Shown: positions 25,153 to 33,403 of the stretch, one piece after another | How positions within the stretch are numbered: position 1 is the stretch's first letter | Layout of the letters: each line of letters begins with the position of its first letter | Source of the DNA: Rhizobiaceae bacterium | GTDB taxonomy: Bacteria; Pseudomonadota; Alphaproteobacteria; Rhizobiales; Rhizobiaceae | Direction of reading: 5' to 3' | Length of the DNA: 43,259 nt | NCBI GenBank assembly: GCA_019635695.1 | Contig: JAHBYZ010000024.1 | Span: 1-43,259 of the forward strand | Notes under the pieces: model-generated | The model's database searches: none | Seen by the model: the letters and a program-made list of their open reading frames with translations, nothing else | Told to the model about the DNA's origin: nothing | Made by a program: the position numbers and the translations under genes

Positions 25153-26505
25153 ATGAACGACCAGGGCAGACGCATCAGCGACTGGAAAGGCATCGCCGCC
25201 TATTTCGGCCGCGACGAGCGGACCGTTCGCCGCTGGGAGCGGCAGCGCGGACTGCCCGTACACCGCATGCCGGGTGGAGCCCGCAGCCTGATATTCGCCT
25301 ACGAGGGCGAACTGGACGCATGGCTGCGCGGCAGCGCTGAGACCGAGCCACCCGCACCGGCAGGTCCCCTGCCCCCCTCCGTTGCAAGCGCCGGGCGGAC
25401 ACGCTTGGCTTCCGCGGTTTCGCAAAGGGCGATGCTGGTGCTTGTGGCCACGCTGTCGGCCGTCACTGTGGCAGCCTATGCCGGCCTGTCGTGGCGCGGT
25501 GGACACGGGCCAGGCGGCCATGTGCCGTCAGCCGAGATTCAGGACATCTACCTGCGCGCCACGTACCAACTCGGCACGCGGCAGGAGAACGGACTGCGAC
25601 GCGCCATCGCCGACCTGACGGAGGTGACGCGGCAGGATCCCGAATTCGCCGCGGCTTTCGCCGCCCTGGCCGAGGCCTATAACATCGTCAGCCAGTATAC
25701 GCTGATGCCGGCCGACGAAGCCTATCCGCTCGCGAAACAGGCGGCGGAGCGCGCCATCGCGCTCGATCCGAACCTGGCGCAGGCACATGCGGCGCTGGCC
25801 TTCAACGCCTTCTACTGGCAGCGCGATTTCGTCCGTTCCCGCGCGCTGTTCGAACGCGCCATCGCGCTGGACCCCGGCTCGGCGCAGACCCGCCACTGGT
25901 ACGCGCTAACCCGGATGATGGCGGGCGAATTCGACCTGTCGCTGCGCGAGATCGCCGCAGCGCAGCGGCTCAACCCGGAATCGCGCGCCATTGCGGCGAA
26001 CAAGGCGCTCATACAGTTCCACGCCGGGCTCGTGCGCGAGGCGCTGGCTACCCTGCGCGAGCTTGCAGAGAACGAGCCCAGGCTGCGGTCGCCGGCGGAA
26101 TACATGGCCACGATCCATCTCGACCAACGCGACTATCCCGCCTTCCTCGAGCAATATGGCAGGGCGGCGGAGATCGCAGGGAACGATGCCCGAAGGGCGA
26201 TAGCCAGGGCGGCCGAGGCAGGCTTCCTGCAGGGTGGCGCGCATGGGCTGCTTGCAGCCATGCTGGAGGCGCAGAAGGCGCAGCATGCCGAAGGGCTGGA
26301 ACCGGCCTACAAACTCGCGGTCACCGCCGCGCTGCTGGGCCACGAGGACATGGCAATCGCCTATCTCGAAGAAGGCATCGCGGCAGGCGAGCAAGATATG
26401 CTGGGCGCCTTGATCGACCCGGCCTTTCGTATCCTGCGCGGTGATGAGAGGTATCTGCGCGTACTGAAAGCAGTCGGCTTTTCGTCCCTGGATATCCGGG
26501 GTTGA
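25153..26505 (+). CDS. Membrane-anchored HTH regulator with TPR domain
   Basis: A 450-residue protein combining three parts. Residues 8-60 form a helix-turn-helix of the type WKGIAAYFGRDERTVRRWER followed by QRGLPVHRMPGG, as in excisionase/MerR-like domains. After a Pro-rich linker there is one membrane helix (about 93-112, MLVLVATLSAVTVAAYAGL). Residues 125-450 contain several TPR units (FAAAFAALAEAYNIVSQY; AQAHAALAFNAFYWQRDF; FERAIALDPGSAQTRHWYAL). The layout is that of a CadC-like one-component regulator: cytoplasmic DNA-binding domain, periplasmic sensor. The ATG at 25153 follows GGGCAGGGG. It precedes the sulfur operon in the same direction, 148 bases away, so control of that operon is plausible but unproven. 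Confidence 0.8.
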   Translation: MNDQGRRISDWKGIAAYFGRDERTVRRWERQRGLPVHRMPGGARSLIFAYEGELDAWLRGSAETEPPAPAGPLPPSVASAGRTRLASAVSQRAMLVLVATLSAVTVAAYAGLSWRGGHGPGGHVPSAEIQDIYLRATYQLGTRQENGLRRAIADLTEVTRQDPEFAAAFAALAEAYNIVSQYTLMPADEAYPLAKQAAERAIALDPNLAQAHAALAFNAFYWQRDFVRSRALFERAIALDPGSAQTRHWYALTRMMAGEFDLSLREIAAAQRLNPESRAIAANKALIQFHAGLVREALATLRELAENEPRLRSPAEYMATIHLDQRDYPAFLEQYGRAAEIAGNDARRAIARAAEAGFLQGGAHGLLAAMLEAQKAQHAEGLEPAYKLAVTAALLGHEDMAIAYLEEGIAAGEQDMLGALIDPAFRILRGDERYLRVLKAVGFSSLDIRG

Positions 26506-26653
26506 ACGGACAACGCCAGGCTGGAATCTCATCCCGAAAGAACATGGAAATCCGGAATGTGATTGCGCAAATGGCGCCAAACGACCGACCCCATGCTTTC
26601 CATGTTGCGCCAGACGGGCCTAGAAGAGTGAAAAATTCCGACGGGAGAATACA

Positions 26654-27553
26654 ATGCTGAGAGCAACGATCGCACTTTCCATCGCGGCCTTTGCCGCACC
26701 CGCGCTGGCCGCCGACCCGCTGGTAAGCGCCGAATGGCTGAAGGCCAATGCAGCCAAAGTTGTCATCGTCGACATCCGCGACAAGATCGCCGACACCGAC
26801 CTCGGTGCAAAGCCCTACATCGAGGGCGCTGTCGTGGCTCCCTACGCTTCGGCCGGCTGGCGCACCGAGGTGCAGGGCGTGCCGGGCCAGATTCCGCCGA
26901 CCGACCAGATTGCCAAGCTGATCGGCGATCTCGGCATCGGCAACGATTCGCATGTCGTGATTGTCCCGTGGGGCACCGATTCCTCCGAATTCGGCGGCGC
27001 CACGCGCGTCTACTGGACCTTCAAGTATCTCGGCCATGACGAGGTCTCGATCCTCGACGGCGGCTGGCGCCAGTACGACGCCGCCGGCGGCGCGCGCGCC
27101 GAGAAGCCGGCGACGCCGCAGCCCGCGACCTTCACCGCCGAGGTGCACGAGGAGCTGCGCGCCACGACCGCGGACGTGGAGGCTGCGCTGGCGGCCGGCA
27201 CCAAGCTGGTCGACGGCCGCCCGGCCGAACAGTACGAGGGCAAGTCGAAGAGCCCGGTCGTCGCCCGCCTCGGCACGCTGCCCGGCGCGGTCAACATCCC
27301 GCACAGCAACTTCTATTCGAAGGACTATGCGCTGTTCGTGAAGCCCGAGACGGTCGACTCGCTCACGCAGGCCGTCGGGCTGGCGGCGGACGAGAAGAAC
27401 ATCACCTTCTGCAACACCGGCCACTGGGCTTCGATCGCGTGGTTCGCGCTGCACGAGATCGAAGGCAACAAGAACACCGGCATGTATGACGGCTCGATGG
27501 CGGAGTGGACGCAGGATCCGAACCGTCCGGTCGAGCTGAAGTCGGGCACCTAA
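26654..27553 (+). CDS. Periplasmic sulfurtransferase (two rhodanese domains)
   Basis: A 299-residue exported protein with a clear signal peptide (MLRATIALSIAAFAAPALAA). It carries two rhodanese domains, about 22-145 and 165-290. The second holds the active-site loop FCNTGHWASIAWF with Cys253; the first lacks a Cys at the equivalent place (VPWGTDSSEFGGATRVYW), as usual for tandem rhodaneses. It should transfer sulfane sulfur, for example from thiosulfate to a thiol acceptor, in the periplasm. The ATG at 26654 is preceded by GGGAGAA. It is the first gene of a run with a YeeE-type transporter, a Cys-repeat protein and a His/Cys-rich protein. Confidence 0.9.
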   Translation: MLRATIALSIAAFAAPALAADPLVSAEWLKANAAKVVIVDIRDKIADTDLGAKPYIEGAVVAPYASAGWRTEVQGVPGQIPPTDQIAKLIGDLGIGNDSHVVIVPWGTDSSEFGGATRVYWTFKYLGHDEVSILDGGWRQYDAAGGARAEKPATPQPATFTAEVHEELRATTADVEAALAAGTKLVDGRPAEQYEGKSKSPVVARLGTLPGAVNIPHSNFYSKDYALFVKPETVDSLTQAVGLAADEKNITFCNTGHWASIAWFALHEIEGNKNTGMYDGSMAEWTQDPNRPVELKSGT

Positions 27554-27562
27554 GCCACAACG

Positions 27563-27582
27563 GCGCCGGTCGCGGCCGGCGC
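27563..27582 (+). terminator. GC-rich hairpin between sulfurtransferase and transporter genes
   Basis: A 7-bp stem (27563-27569 with 27576-27582) and a 6-base loop lie 10 bases after the sulfurtransferase stop, followed by ttcatcct. The weak T-run suggests partial termination or mRNA processing inside the operon rather than a full stop. Confidence 0.35.
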
Positions 27583-27650
27583 TTCATCCTCCCAAAGACG
27601 CGCGATGTCCGGGATCTCCCGGGCATCGCCGTTTCGTGAAGCAGGCAAGC

Positions 27651-28871
27651 ATGTCCGAACTCTCCATCGACCGGCCGAAATTCCTGCCGCCCGTGACTGC
27701 CGACCGCTGGCCGGCGCTGGTGGCGGGTACCTTCATCGTCGTCGGCTTCCTCGCCATCGGCTTGCTGGTGAGCGCCAAGCAGGCCGCGTTGTTCCTGATC
27801 GGCGGGCTTCTCGGTGCTGCCCTATACCACGGCTCGTTCGGCTTCACCGGCGGTTGGCGCCGCCTCGTCGTAGAGGGCCGCGCCCGCGCGGTGCGCGCGC
27901 AGATGCTGATGGTCGCCGTCGCCGCGGTCGGCATGATGCCGCTGCTCGCGGCCGGCAGCCTCGGAGGCCAGCCGCTGGTCGGCGCATTCGGCCCGGTCGG
28001 CCTGTCGGTGCTGATCGGGGCGGCAATCTTCGGGCTGGGCATGCAGCTGGGCGGCGGCTGCGGCTCGGGCACCCTGTTCACCGTAGGCGGCGGCTCGGCG
28101 CGCATGCTGGTGACGCTGGTCTTCTTCATCGTCGGCGCCGTGCTGGGCACCGCCCATCTGCCGTGGTGGCTGACGCTGCCCAATATCGGCATCGTCGACA
28201 TCGGCAAGGAACTCGGGCCGGTCAACGGCCTGCTTGCCACGCTGGCGGCGCTGGGCGCGGTGGCGCTGGTCGCCACGCTGGTCGAGCGGCGCATCCACGG
28301 CAATGTCGAGCGCGAGCCGGCGCCTGCGAGGCCGGGCTGGTCGTGGCTGCTGTCCGGCCCCTGGCCGCTGGTCGGCGCCGGGCTGCTGCTGGCGCTGCTC
28401 AACATCGCCACGCTGCTCACCGCCGGCCATCCGTGGTCGATTACCTACGGCTTCGGCCTGTGGGGCGCCAAGATCGCGCAGGCGGTCGGCGTGCCGGTGG
28501 CAAGCTGGAAGTTCTGGACCTGGCCGGCGCAGGCCAAGGCGCTCAATTCGAGCGTGCTCGCCGACGTCACCTCGGTCATGGATTTCGGCATCATCCTCGG
28601 CGCGGCGCTGGCCGCCTCGCTGGCCGGCAAGTTCGCGCCGAAGGCGGCGATCCCGCTCGGCTCGCTGCTGGCCGCGATCGTCGGCGGCCTGCTCATGGGT
28701 TACGGCGCTCGGCTGTCCTTCGGTTGCAACATCGGCGCGCTGTTTTCCGGTATCGCCTCGGGCAGCCTGCACGGCTGGCTGTGGTTCGCTGCCGCGTTCG
28801 CCGGCTCGTTCTTCGGCATCTGGGCGCGGCCGCTGTTCGGCCTCGACGGGCTGGCCAGGAAGAAGGGCTGA
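27651..28871 (+). CDS. YeeE/YedE (TsuA-type) sulfur-compound transporter
   Basis: A 406-residue inner-membrane protein with about ten helices, of the YeeE/YedE family whose characterised member TsuA imports thiosulfate. The two conserved cysteine loops are present: GGGCGSGTLFTVGG (Cys137) and LSFGCNIGALFSG (Cys359), which in TsuA form the relay for the substrate. It follows the sulfurtransferase gene and is 7 bases from the Cys-repeat gene. The ATG at 27651 is chosen; a GTG at 27636 in frame would add five residues. Import of thiosulfate is the likeliest role; other sulfane-sulfur ions cannot be excluded. Confidence 0.9.
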   Translation: MSELSIDRPKFLPPVTADRWPALVAGTFIVVGFLAIGLLVSAKQAALFLIGGLLGAALYHGSFGFTGGWRRLVVEGRARAVRAQMLMVAVAAVGMMPLLAAGSLGGQPLVGAFGPVGLSVLIGAAIFGLGMQLGGGCGSGTLFTVGGGSARMLVTLVFFIVGAVLGTAHLPWWLTLPNIGIVDIGKELGPVNGLLATLAALGAVALVATLVERRIHGNVEREPAPARPGWSWLLSGPWPLVGAGLLLALLNIATLLTAGHPWSITYGFGLWGAKIAQAVGVPVASWKFWTWPAQAKALNSSVLADVTSVMDFGIILGAALAASLAGKFAPKAAIPLGSLLAAIVGGLLMGYGARLSFGCNIGALFSGIASGSLHGWLWFAAAFAGSFFGIWARPLFGLDGLARKKG

Positions 28872-28878
28872 CCCGCAA

Positions 28879-29205
28879 ATGAGCGCTACACGCAACACAC
28901 TGCTGTTCGGCGCGGCACTCGGCATCGCGACCGCCGCCATAGCCGTCGACCACTATGCCCACCCGGTGCCGCCGGCTGTCGCCGGAGCGGAGCAGCCGGG
29001 TGCCGCCCCGTGCGCCGCGGCCCCTTGTGCGGCCGGGGCGCCATGCGCGGCGGGTGCGCCCTGTGCAGCCGGAGCGCCGGAGAAGGCGCCGCCGCCGCCC
29101 GCGCCGCTGGCTCCCCCTCCTGCGCCGATGCAGCCGCCAGCGGAGCCGGCCAAAGCAGCCCCGCCGCCGCCCGCCGCTCTGCCGGCGGACGGTCAGCGAC
29201 CCTGA
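28879..29205 (+). CDS. Small secreted or anchored Cys-repeat, Ala/Pro-rich protein
   Basis: A 108-residue protein. The N-terminus is one hydrophobic stretch (LLFGAALGIATAAIA) that could be a signal or an anchor; no lipobox is seen. Residues 43-68 are built from a repeated APCAAG unit with cysteines at 45, 50, 56 and 62, then a Pro/Ala-rich tail to the end. I know no characterised relative. The cysteines and the position between a thiosulfate-type transporter (7 bases upstream) and the His/Cys-rich gene (5 bases downstream) suggest a role in holding sulfane sulfur or a metal, which is inference. Codon choice differs among the repeat units, so the protein pattern looks selected. Confidence 0.7.
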   Translation: MSATRNTLLFGAALGIATAAIAVDHYAHPVPPAVAGAEQPGAAPCAAAPCAAGAPCAAGAPCAAGAPEKAPPPPAPLAPPPAPMQPPAEPAKAAPPPPAALPADGQRP

Positions 29206-29210
29206 CGGCG

Positions 29211-29798
29211 ATGACCTCCCAGCAGGCCGAACGCGCCCGGCAGGAGATGGCCTTCTGCGAGGCGCTGCTCGCCAAGGGCGGCCTGTCGGTGCTGACCGAG
29301 ACCTTCCGCGACCATCCGCAGCCGAAGGTCTGGGAGCACTATCCGCCCGGCGACGTCTTCGATCCGGCGAGCGGAGCGCAGTGGTACTACCACTGCCACC
29401 CGGCTGCAGAAGGCAGCGCCGAACACGGGCACTTTCATTGTTTCCTGCGACCGCAGGGCAAGGACGGGCCGGTGCACCACCTCGTCGCCATCGGCGTCGA
29501 CGCGCATGGGCGGCCGCTGCGGCTGTTCACGGTCAACCGGTGGGTCGTAGGCGACGACTGGCTGGATGCCGAAGGCACGATCGCACTTCTGGCGCGCTTC
29601 GACATGCAGATGCCGCGGCCTTCGTATCTGGTGAACCGCTGGCTGACGGCGATGGTGGCCGCCTACGAGACCGAAATCGCCGAACTGATCCGCCGGCGCG
29701 ACGTCCGGCTTGCGGCGCACGTAGGGCCGCAAGGCATCGCGACGTCTGACGACCGCTCGCTGGAGGTGACCTCGGAGCTGGCGCTGGCCGGCAACTGA
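29211..29798 (+). CDS. His/Cys-rich uncharacterised protein (possibly DUF6969)
   Basis: A 195-residue protein without signal peptide or membrane segment. Its most striking feature is a cluster of possible metal ligands: WYYHCHP (His61, Cys62, His63) and EHGHFHCFLRP (His72, His74, His76, Cys77). Other conserved-looking blocks are PPGDVFDPASGAQ and LFTVNRWVVGDDWLDAEGT. I tentatively place it in the DUF6969 group, from memory, with low certainty. It starts 5 bases after the Cys-repeat gene, so it belongs to the same operon. A cytoplasmic metalloprotein linked to sulfur handling is a reasonable guess. The ATG at 29211 is the first after the previous stop in a coding-like context. Confidence 0.7.
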   Translation: MTSQQAERARQEMAFCEALLAKGGLSVLTETFRDHPQPKVWEHYPPGDVFDPASGAQWYYHCHPAAEGSAEHGHFHCFLRPQGKDGPVHHLVAIGVDAHGRPLRLFTVNRWVVGDDWLDAEGTIALLARFDMQMPRPSYLVNRWLTAMVAAYETEIAELIRRRDVRLAAHVGPQGIATSDDRSLEVTSELALAGN

Positions 29799-29926
29799 GC
29801 GAGCGGGGCGGCGATGCTGCTTGCGATCGCTCCCCGCAATCTCCTGTTAATGTTGTCTTTTCACCGCCTCTCAACCCCACGTTGCTAGACTGCCGTTCAA
29901 CGATAACAGGGCAGGCAGGGGTTTTC

Positions 29927-30361
29927 ATGTTCGGCAAGTTCATCACCGGCGCGGCGCTCGCGCTGACGATCGCGCTCGGCACGGCGGGCGGCGCCGCCGC
30001 GGCCAACGTCGTCGCACGTGTCGACGTCTCGACTCAGACCATGACGGTGACCCAGAACGGCGCGGTGAAGTACCGCTGGCGCGTTTCTACCGCACGGGCG
30101 GGCAAGGTGACGCCGTCCGGCACGTGGACGGCCAAATGGCTCTCGAAAAACCACAAGTCGAGCCGCTATCGCGGCGCGCCGATGCCCTACGCGGTGTTCT
30201 ACAACGGCAACTATGCGGTCCACGGCACCAACCAGGTGTCGCGGCTCGGCCGGCCGGCCTCGGCCGGCTGCGTACGCCTCGACACCGCCAATGCGGCGAA
30301 GTTCTTTGCCCTCACCCAGCGGGTCGGCTTGAAGAACGTGAAGATCGTCGTGCATCGCTGA
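29927..30361 (+). CDS. Secreted L,D-transpeptidase (YkuD domain)
   Basis: A 144-residue exported protein with a signal peptide (MFGKFITGAALALTIALGTA...AAAA). The YkuD domain has the substrate strand VDVSTQTMTVTQNGAVKYRW and the catalytic motif HGTNQVSRLGRPASAGCVRL, with His99 and nucleophile Cys115. Such enzymes form 3-3 peptidoglycan cross-links or attach outer-membrane proteins to peptidoglycan, the dominant cross-linking in rhizobia. It is one of the short single-domain forms. The ATG at 29927 follows GCAGGCAGGGG. A strong hairpin with T-run lies about 25 bases after the stop, so it is probably monocistronic. Confidence 0.93.
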   Translation: MFGKFITGAALALTIALGTAGGAAAANVVARVDVSTQTMTVTQNGAVKYRWRVSTARAGKVTPSGTWTAKWLSKNHKSSRYRGAPMPYAVFYNGNYAVHGTNQVSRLGRPASAGCVRLDTANAAKFFALTQRVGLKNVKIVVHR

Positions 30362-30384
30362 GGCGACCGAAAGCCGAAATCGTG

Positions 30385-30420
30385 ATCGCCGCCGGGCCTT
30401 CCCGGCGGCGATTTCGTTTT
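30385..30420 (+). terminator. Rho-independent terminator after the L,D-transpeptidase gene
   Basis: A perfect 12-bp stem (30385-30396 with 30401-30412), a 4-base loop cctt, and a following T-rich tail ttcgtttt. This is the clearest terminator in the window. Confidence 0.85.
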
Positions 30421-30452
30421 GCCATCGCGCCTGCTTTCCCATAGAACGCTGC

Positions 30453-30472
30453 GGCCGCCCAGTCGGGCGGCC
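30453..30472. terminator. Second GC-rich hairpin downstream
   Basis: An 8-bp stem (30453-30460 with 30465-30472) and a 4-base loop agtc lie about 40 bases after the main terminator and about 70 bases before the exporter gene. No long T-run follows, so it may be a back-up terminator or a leader element of the exporter mRNA. Confidence 0.35.
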
Positions 30473-30543
30473 TTGGTGCCTTCCATCGATGCGGCTATGC
30501 TAATGGTGACCGTCAGGGGCGGCTGTGCCCGCGATTCGGGCTG

Positions 30544-32793
30544 ATGCAGACTGGTCTAAAGAGCTTTGGCTTCGGCCTCGAATCGCTTGGCTTACTGGTC
30601 GCCCGCTTTCCGCGCCTGTTCGCGATGCTGCTGGTAGGCCTCTTCGGCCTCGCCCTGTCGGGAATCCCGTCCCTGGGGTTCGACGGCAATATCCTCAGCG
30701 TGCTTTCCGGAACGAGCAGGCCGTTCCTGTCCTACCAGGCCGTGCGGAGCGATTTCCGCGACTTCTCGGGCGATCTCGGCGTCATCGTGCGCGCCGACGA
30801 CCTGTACGAATCGTCCGGCTTCGAGAAGATGCGCGAGTTTCATCTCGAACTCACCGTCCTTGACGGTATCGAAGGCGTGTTCTCGCTTTTCTCGGCGACG
30901 CGCATCGACCCTGCCACAGGAGCGGTCGAAAGCGTCATCCCCGAGGTCACCGTACCCGGCGACGACGTACGCGCGCTCGTGGCCGAGGCCGGTGCTGTGA
31001 ACCCGCTGGCGGCGCAGCTCGCCCGCGTCGACAGGAATGCGGCCCTGATTTCGATCGAAACCGGCCTGACGGAGGATAAGGGCAATCCGCCCACTCCGGA
31101 GGTCGTGAGCGCACTCACGGACGAGATCAGGGCGATCGCGCCGGCGGGGCTTACCGTCGACTTCGTCGGCTATCCGGTGATGCGCGCTGACGCGGTGCGG
31201 GCGATCATCGACGACCAGTTCATCATGGTGGCGATCGGCATCGTGATGGTGCTGCTGATCTCGCTCGCGACCTTCCGCGCGATCGTGCCGGCGCTGATCT
31301 GCGCCGCGCCGGCGATAATGGCGATCGTGTCCCTGCTGGGCGCATACGGGCTCGCCGGCGCCAAGATGAACTATCTGTCGACGGCGCTGCCGACCATCGC
31401 GATGGTGCTCGCACTGGCCGACACGATCATGCTCTATCACGTATGGGCGGCGCGACGGCGCGACGGGCTGTCGTCGCGGCAGGCCGTGACCGCCGCGCTG
31501 CGGCGCGTGGGTCCGGCCAACTCGATGACGTCGATCACGACCGCGCTGGCATTCGGATCCTTCGCGTTCAGCGGCAATCCCGCGTTGCGCACGCTGGCGC
31601 TGCTGGGCTCGTCCGCGGTCATGCTCGCGTTCGTCACCGTGATGATCGTCGCGCCCGTTCTGCTCATCTTCTTCGGCGACCGCATTCGCGGCGCCGAACG
31701 CAAGTCCATCTTCGACCGCGCCGGGCCCTGGATAGCCCGATTTGCAATGTTGCGGCCGGGCCTGTTGGCGGGCATGGCGCTCTGCGTGTCGGTGCTGCTC
31801 GGCGTCGGCCACTACGAGGTGACGGAAGAGCACCAGATGACGCGCCAGTTGCCGACCGATTCGGAGTCGGCGCGCGGCGAGAGGCTGGCTTTGGACCTGT
31901 TCGGCGGCGTCGCCCCGATCTATCTGGTCGTGCCCGTACCCGAAGGCATGTCGTGGAGCGACGGCGCCGCGCTCGACCGACTCGCGGAGGCGGAAGCCGT
32001 CTTTGGCGAGGCGCTGGGTGAAGACCAGGTGTTCTCGCTGGCACGTATCCGCAAGGCCGGCATGACGCCGGAGAAGATGAAGGAGACGCTGGCCGATGCG
32101 CCGGACAATCTGCGCGGCCGCTTCCTGTCCGGCGACCTGACCCGCTATCTCGTCTCCGGCAGCGCCCCCTTCGGGATGAAGGGGCCAGACGCGGTCGCCC
32201 TGGCTGACGGGGTGGTGAAGCGCCTCGACGAAAAGGGCATCCGCGGCACCGAGGTCACCGGCTACCCGATCCTGCTCGCCATCGAGATCCCCGCTATCGT
32301 ACAGGCACTGCGGCTCAGCCTGGTGATGGCGATCGTGCTTGGAGTGGGCGTGATTGCTCTGGCATCGAGGGCGCCGCTTGTCTCGATCGCGGCGTTCCTG
32401 CCGAACCTCATCCCGGTGCTGGCCATAGAGACGGCGCTGTGGCTCATCGGCGAACCGATGGACGTCAGCCACGTGATCGCGTTGACGATCGCTTTCGGCA
32501 TTTCCATTGACAACGCGGTCCACGTCATCAATTCATTCCTCGCGAACAAGGAGGATGGGATGGGGGACGTCCCTGCTATCCGTTCCGCGCTGGAGGAAGT
32601 TTCCCCGGCGCTCGTTACTGCGACCGTCATGTTCATCGCCGGTTCAGTGGGAACGTTGTTCAGTACGATGCCCTCGGTAGTGAACCTGGGCTTCCTCATC
32701 ATGGCAACGCTTGTCGCCGCGCTGATCTCGAATCTCGCATTCCTGCCTGCCTTGATCCTGACACTCCGCCGCATTATGGGGCGCGCCTCCTGA
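30544..32793 (+). CDS. RND/MMPL-family exporter
   Basis: A 749-residue inner-membrane protein with the RND layout: TM1 near residue 30, a periplasmic domain, six helices from about 225 to 375, a second single helix near 410, a second periplasmic domain, and helices to the C-terminus. Family blocks include ALPTIAMVLALADTIMLYHV and VIALTIAFGISIDNAVHVIN, each with an Asp in the membrane as expected of proton-driven MMPL pumps. It resembles hopanoid or lipid exporters (HpnN-like) more than drug pumps, but the cargo is not known. The ATG at 30544 is preceded by ctg. The secreted protein gene follows by 17 bases and is probably co-transcribed. Confidence 0.87.
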   Translation: MQTGLKSFGFGLESLGLLVARFPRLFAMLLVGLFGLALSGIPSLGFDGNILSVLSGTSRPFLSYQAVRSDFRDFSGDLGVIVRADDLYESSGFEKMREFHLELTVLDGIEGVFSLFSATRIDPATGAVESVIPEVTVPGDDVRALVAEAGAVNPLAAQLARVDRNAALISIETGLTEDKGNPPTPEVVSALTDEIRAIAPAGLTVDFVGYPVMRADAVRAIIDDQFIMVAIGIVMVLLISLATFRAIVPALICAAPAIMAIVSLLGAYGLAGAKMNYLSTALPTIAMVLALADTIMLYHVWAARRRDGLSSRQAVTAALRRVGPANSMTSITTALAFGSFAFSGNPALRTLALLGSSAVMLAFVTVMIVAPVLLIFFGDRIRGAERKSIFDRAGPWIARFAMLRPGLLAGMALCVSVLLGVGHYEVTEEHQMTRQLPTDSESARGERLALDLFGGVAPIYLVVPVPEGMSWSDGAALDRLAEAEAVFGEALGEDQVFSLARIRKAGMTPEKMKETLADAPDNLRGRFLSGDLTRYLVSGSAPFGMKGPDAVALADGVVKRLDEKGIRGTEVTGYPILLAIEIPAIVQALRLSLVMAIVLGVGVIALASRAPLVSIAAFLPNLIPVLAIETALWLIGEPMDVSHVIALTIAFGISIDNAVHVINSFLANKEDGMGDVPAIRSALEEVSPALVTATVMFIAGSVGTLFSTMPSVVNLGFLIMATLVAALISNLAFLPALILTLRRIMGRAS

Positions 32794-32810
32794 GCCAAGG
32801 AAAGAGAAGA

Positions 32811-33368
32811 ATGAAAAGAAGAAGCACTGTCCTGCTGGCCTCGGCCGCACTCTTCGTGGCCGCAAATCTGGCATCCGCCCAGCAGGTGGTGACCGCGTCG
32901 GCAACCACCGGCGGTGGCGGCACCGACTTCCTCGCGGCCTTCGCCGGCGAATGGCGCGGCAGCGGCGAAGCCAGGATGACACCCAGGTCCTCGGGTACGC
33001 GAATCACATGCAAGCTGACCGCGGTTTTCGATGCCGCACAGGCGCTGCTCTCCAACTCCGGGCGCTGCGGGACGACCAAGGGCTCGCAAGCCGTGACCGG
33101 ATCGATGCAGGCCACCGGCGGACAGCTGAAGGGTGAGTTCATCACCGGTATGGACACGAGCAAGCTGCAGAAGCAGAAGCTCAGCTTCAACAGTACCTCG
33201 CTGACAGTCGAAGCCGAGATGGCCAACGAGCAGGGCGGCAAGGTGCATCGCCTGCGCACGGTTCTGACCAAGCCGCAGGGCGGCTCGTTCGTCGTGCAGA
33301 GCCAGTTCTATGACTGGGACAAGGCGACCTGGGTCAGCGGCGGCCAGATCGCCTTCAAGAAGCAGTAA
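32811..33368 (+). CDS. Secreted protein of unknown function, paired with the RND exporter
   Basis: A 185-residue exported protein with a signal peptide (MKRRSTVLLASAALFVAANLASA). The mature part begins with a short Gly-rich stretch and then shows alternating strands (FAGEWRGSGEARMTPRSSG; SLTVEAEMANEQGGKVHRL; SFVVQSQFYDWDKATW) that look like a small beta-barrel or lipocalin-like fold. I do not recognise a named family. Strong AAGGAAAGAGAAG upstream of the ATG, and 17 bases from the exporter stop, support co-expression. A periplasmic lipid or ligand carrier for the exporter is a reasonable but untested idea. Confidence 0.8.
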   Translation: MKRRSTVLLASAALFVAANLASAQQVVTASATTGGGGTDFLAAFAGEWRGSGEARMTPRSSGTRITCKLTAVFDAAQALLSNSGRCGTTKGSQAVTGSMQATGGQLKGEFITGMDTSKLQKQKLSFNSTSLTVEAEMANEQGGKVHRLRTVLTKPQGGSFVVQSQFYDWDKATWVSGGQIAFKKQ

Positions 33369-33403
33369 GCGAGCAGGAAGCCGGCAAGAAGCGGCAGCCG
33401 CTC

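Noticed and set aside
29005..29079. CRISPR-like or satellite repeat
   Set aside because: The periodicity is in coding codons (APCAAG units) with synonymous differences and no spacers.
28879..29205. Lipoprotein or c-type cytochrome
   Set aside because: No lipobox Cys follows the hydrophobic segment and there is no CxxCH haem motif; the cysteines lie in APCAAG repeats.
30592..32523. A 643-codon open frame antisense to the RND exporter
   Set aside because: It mirrors the exporter coding sequence and is rich in His, Arg and Asp with no recognisable domain.
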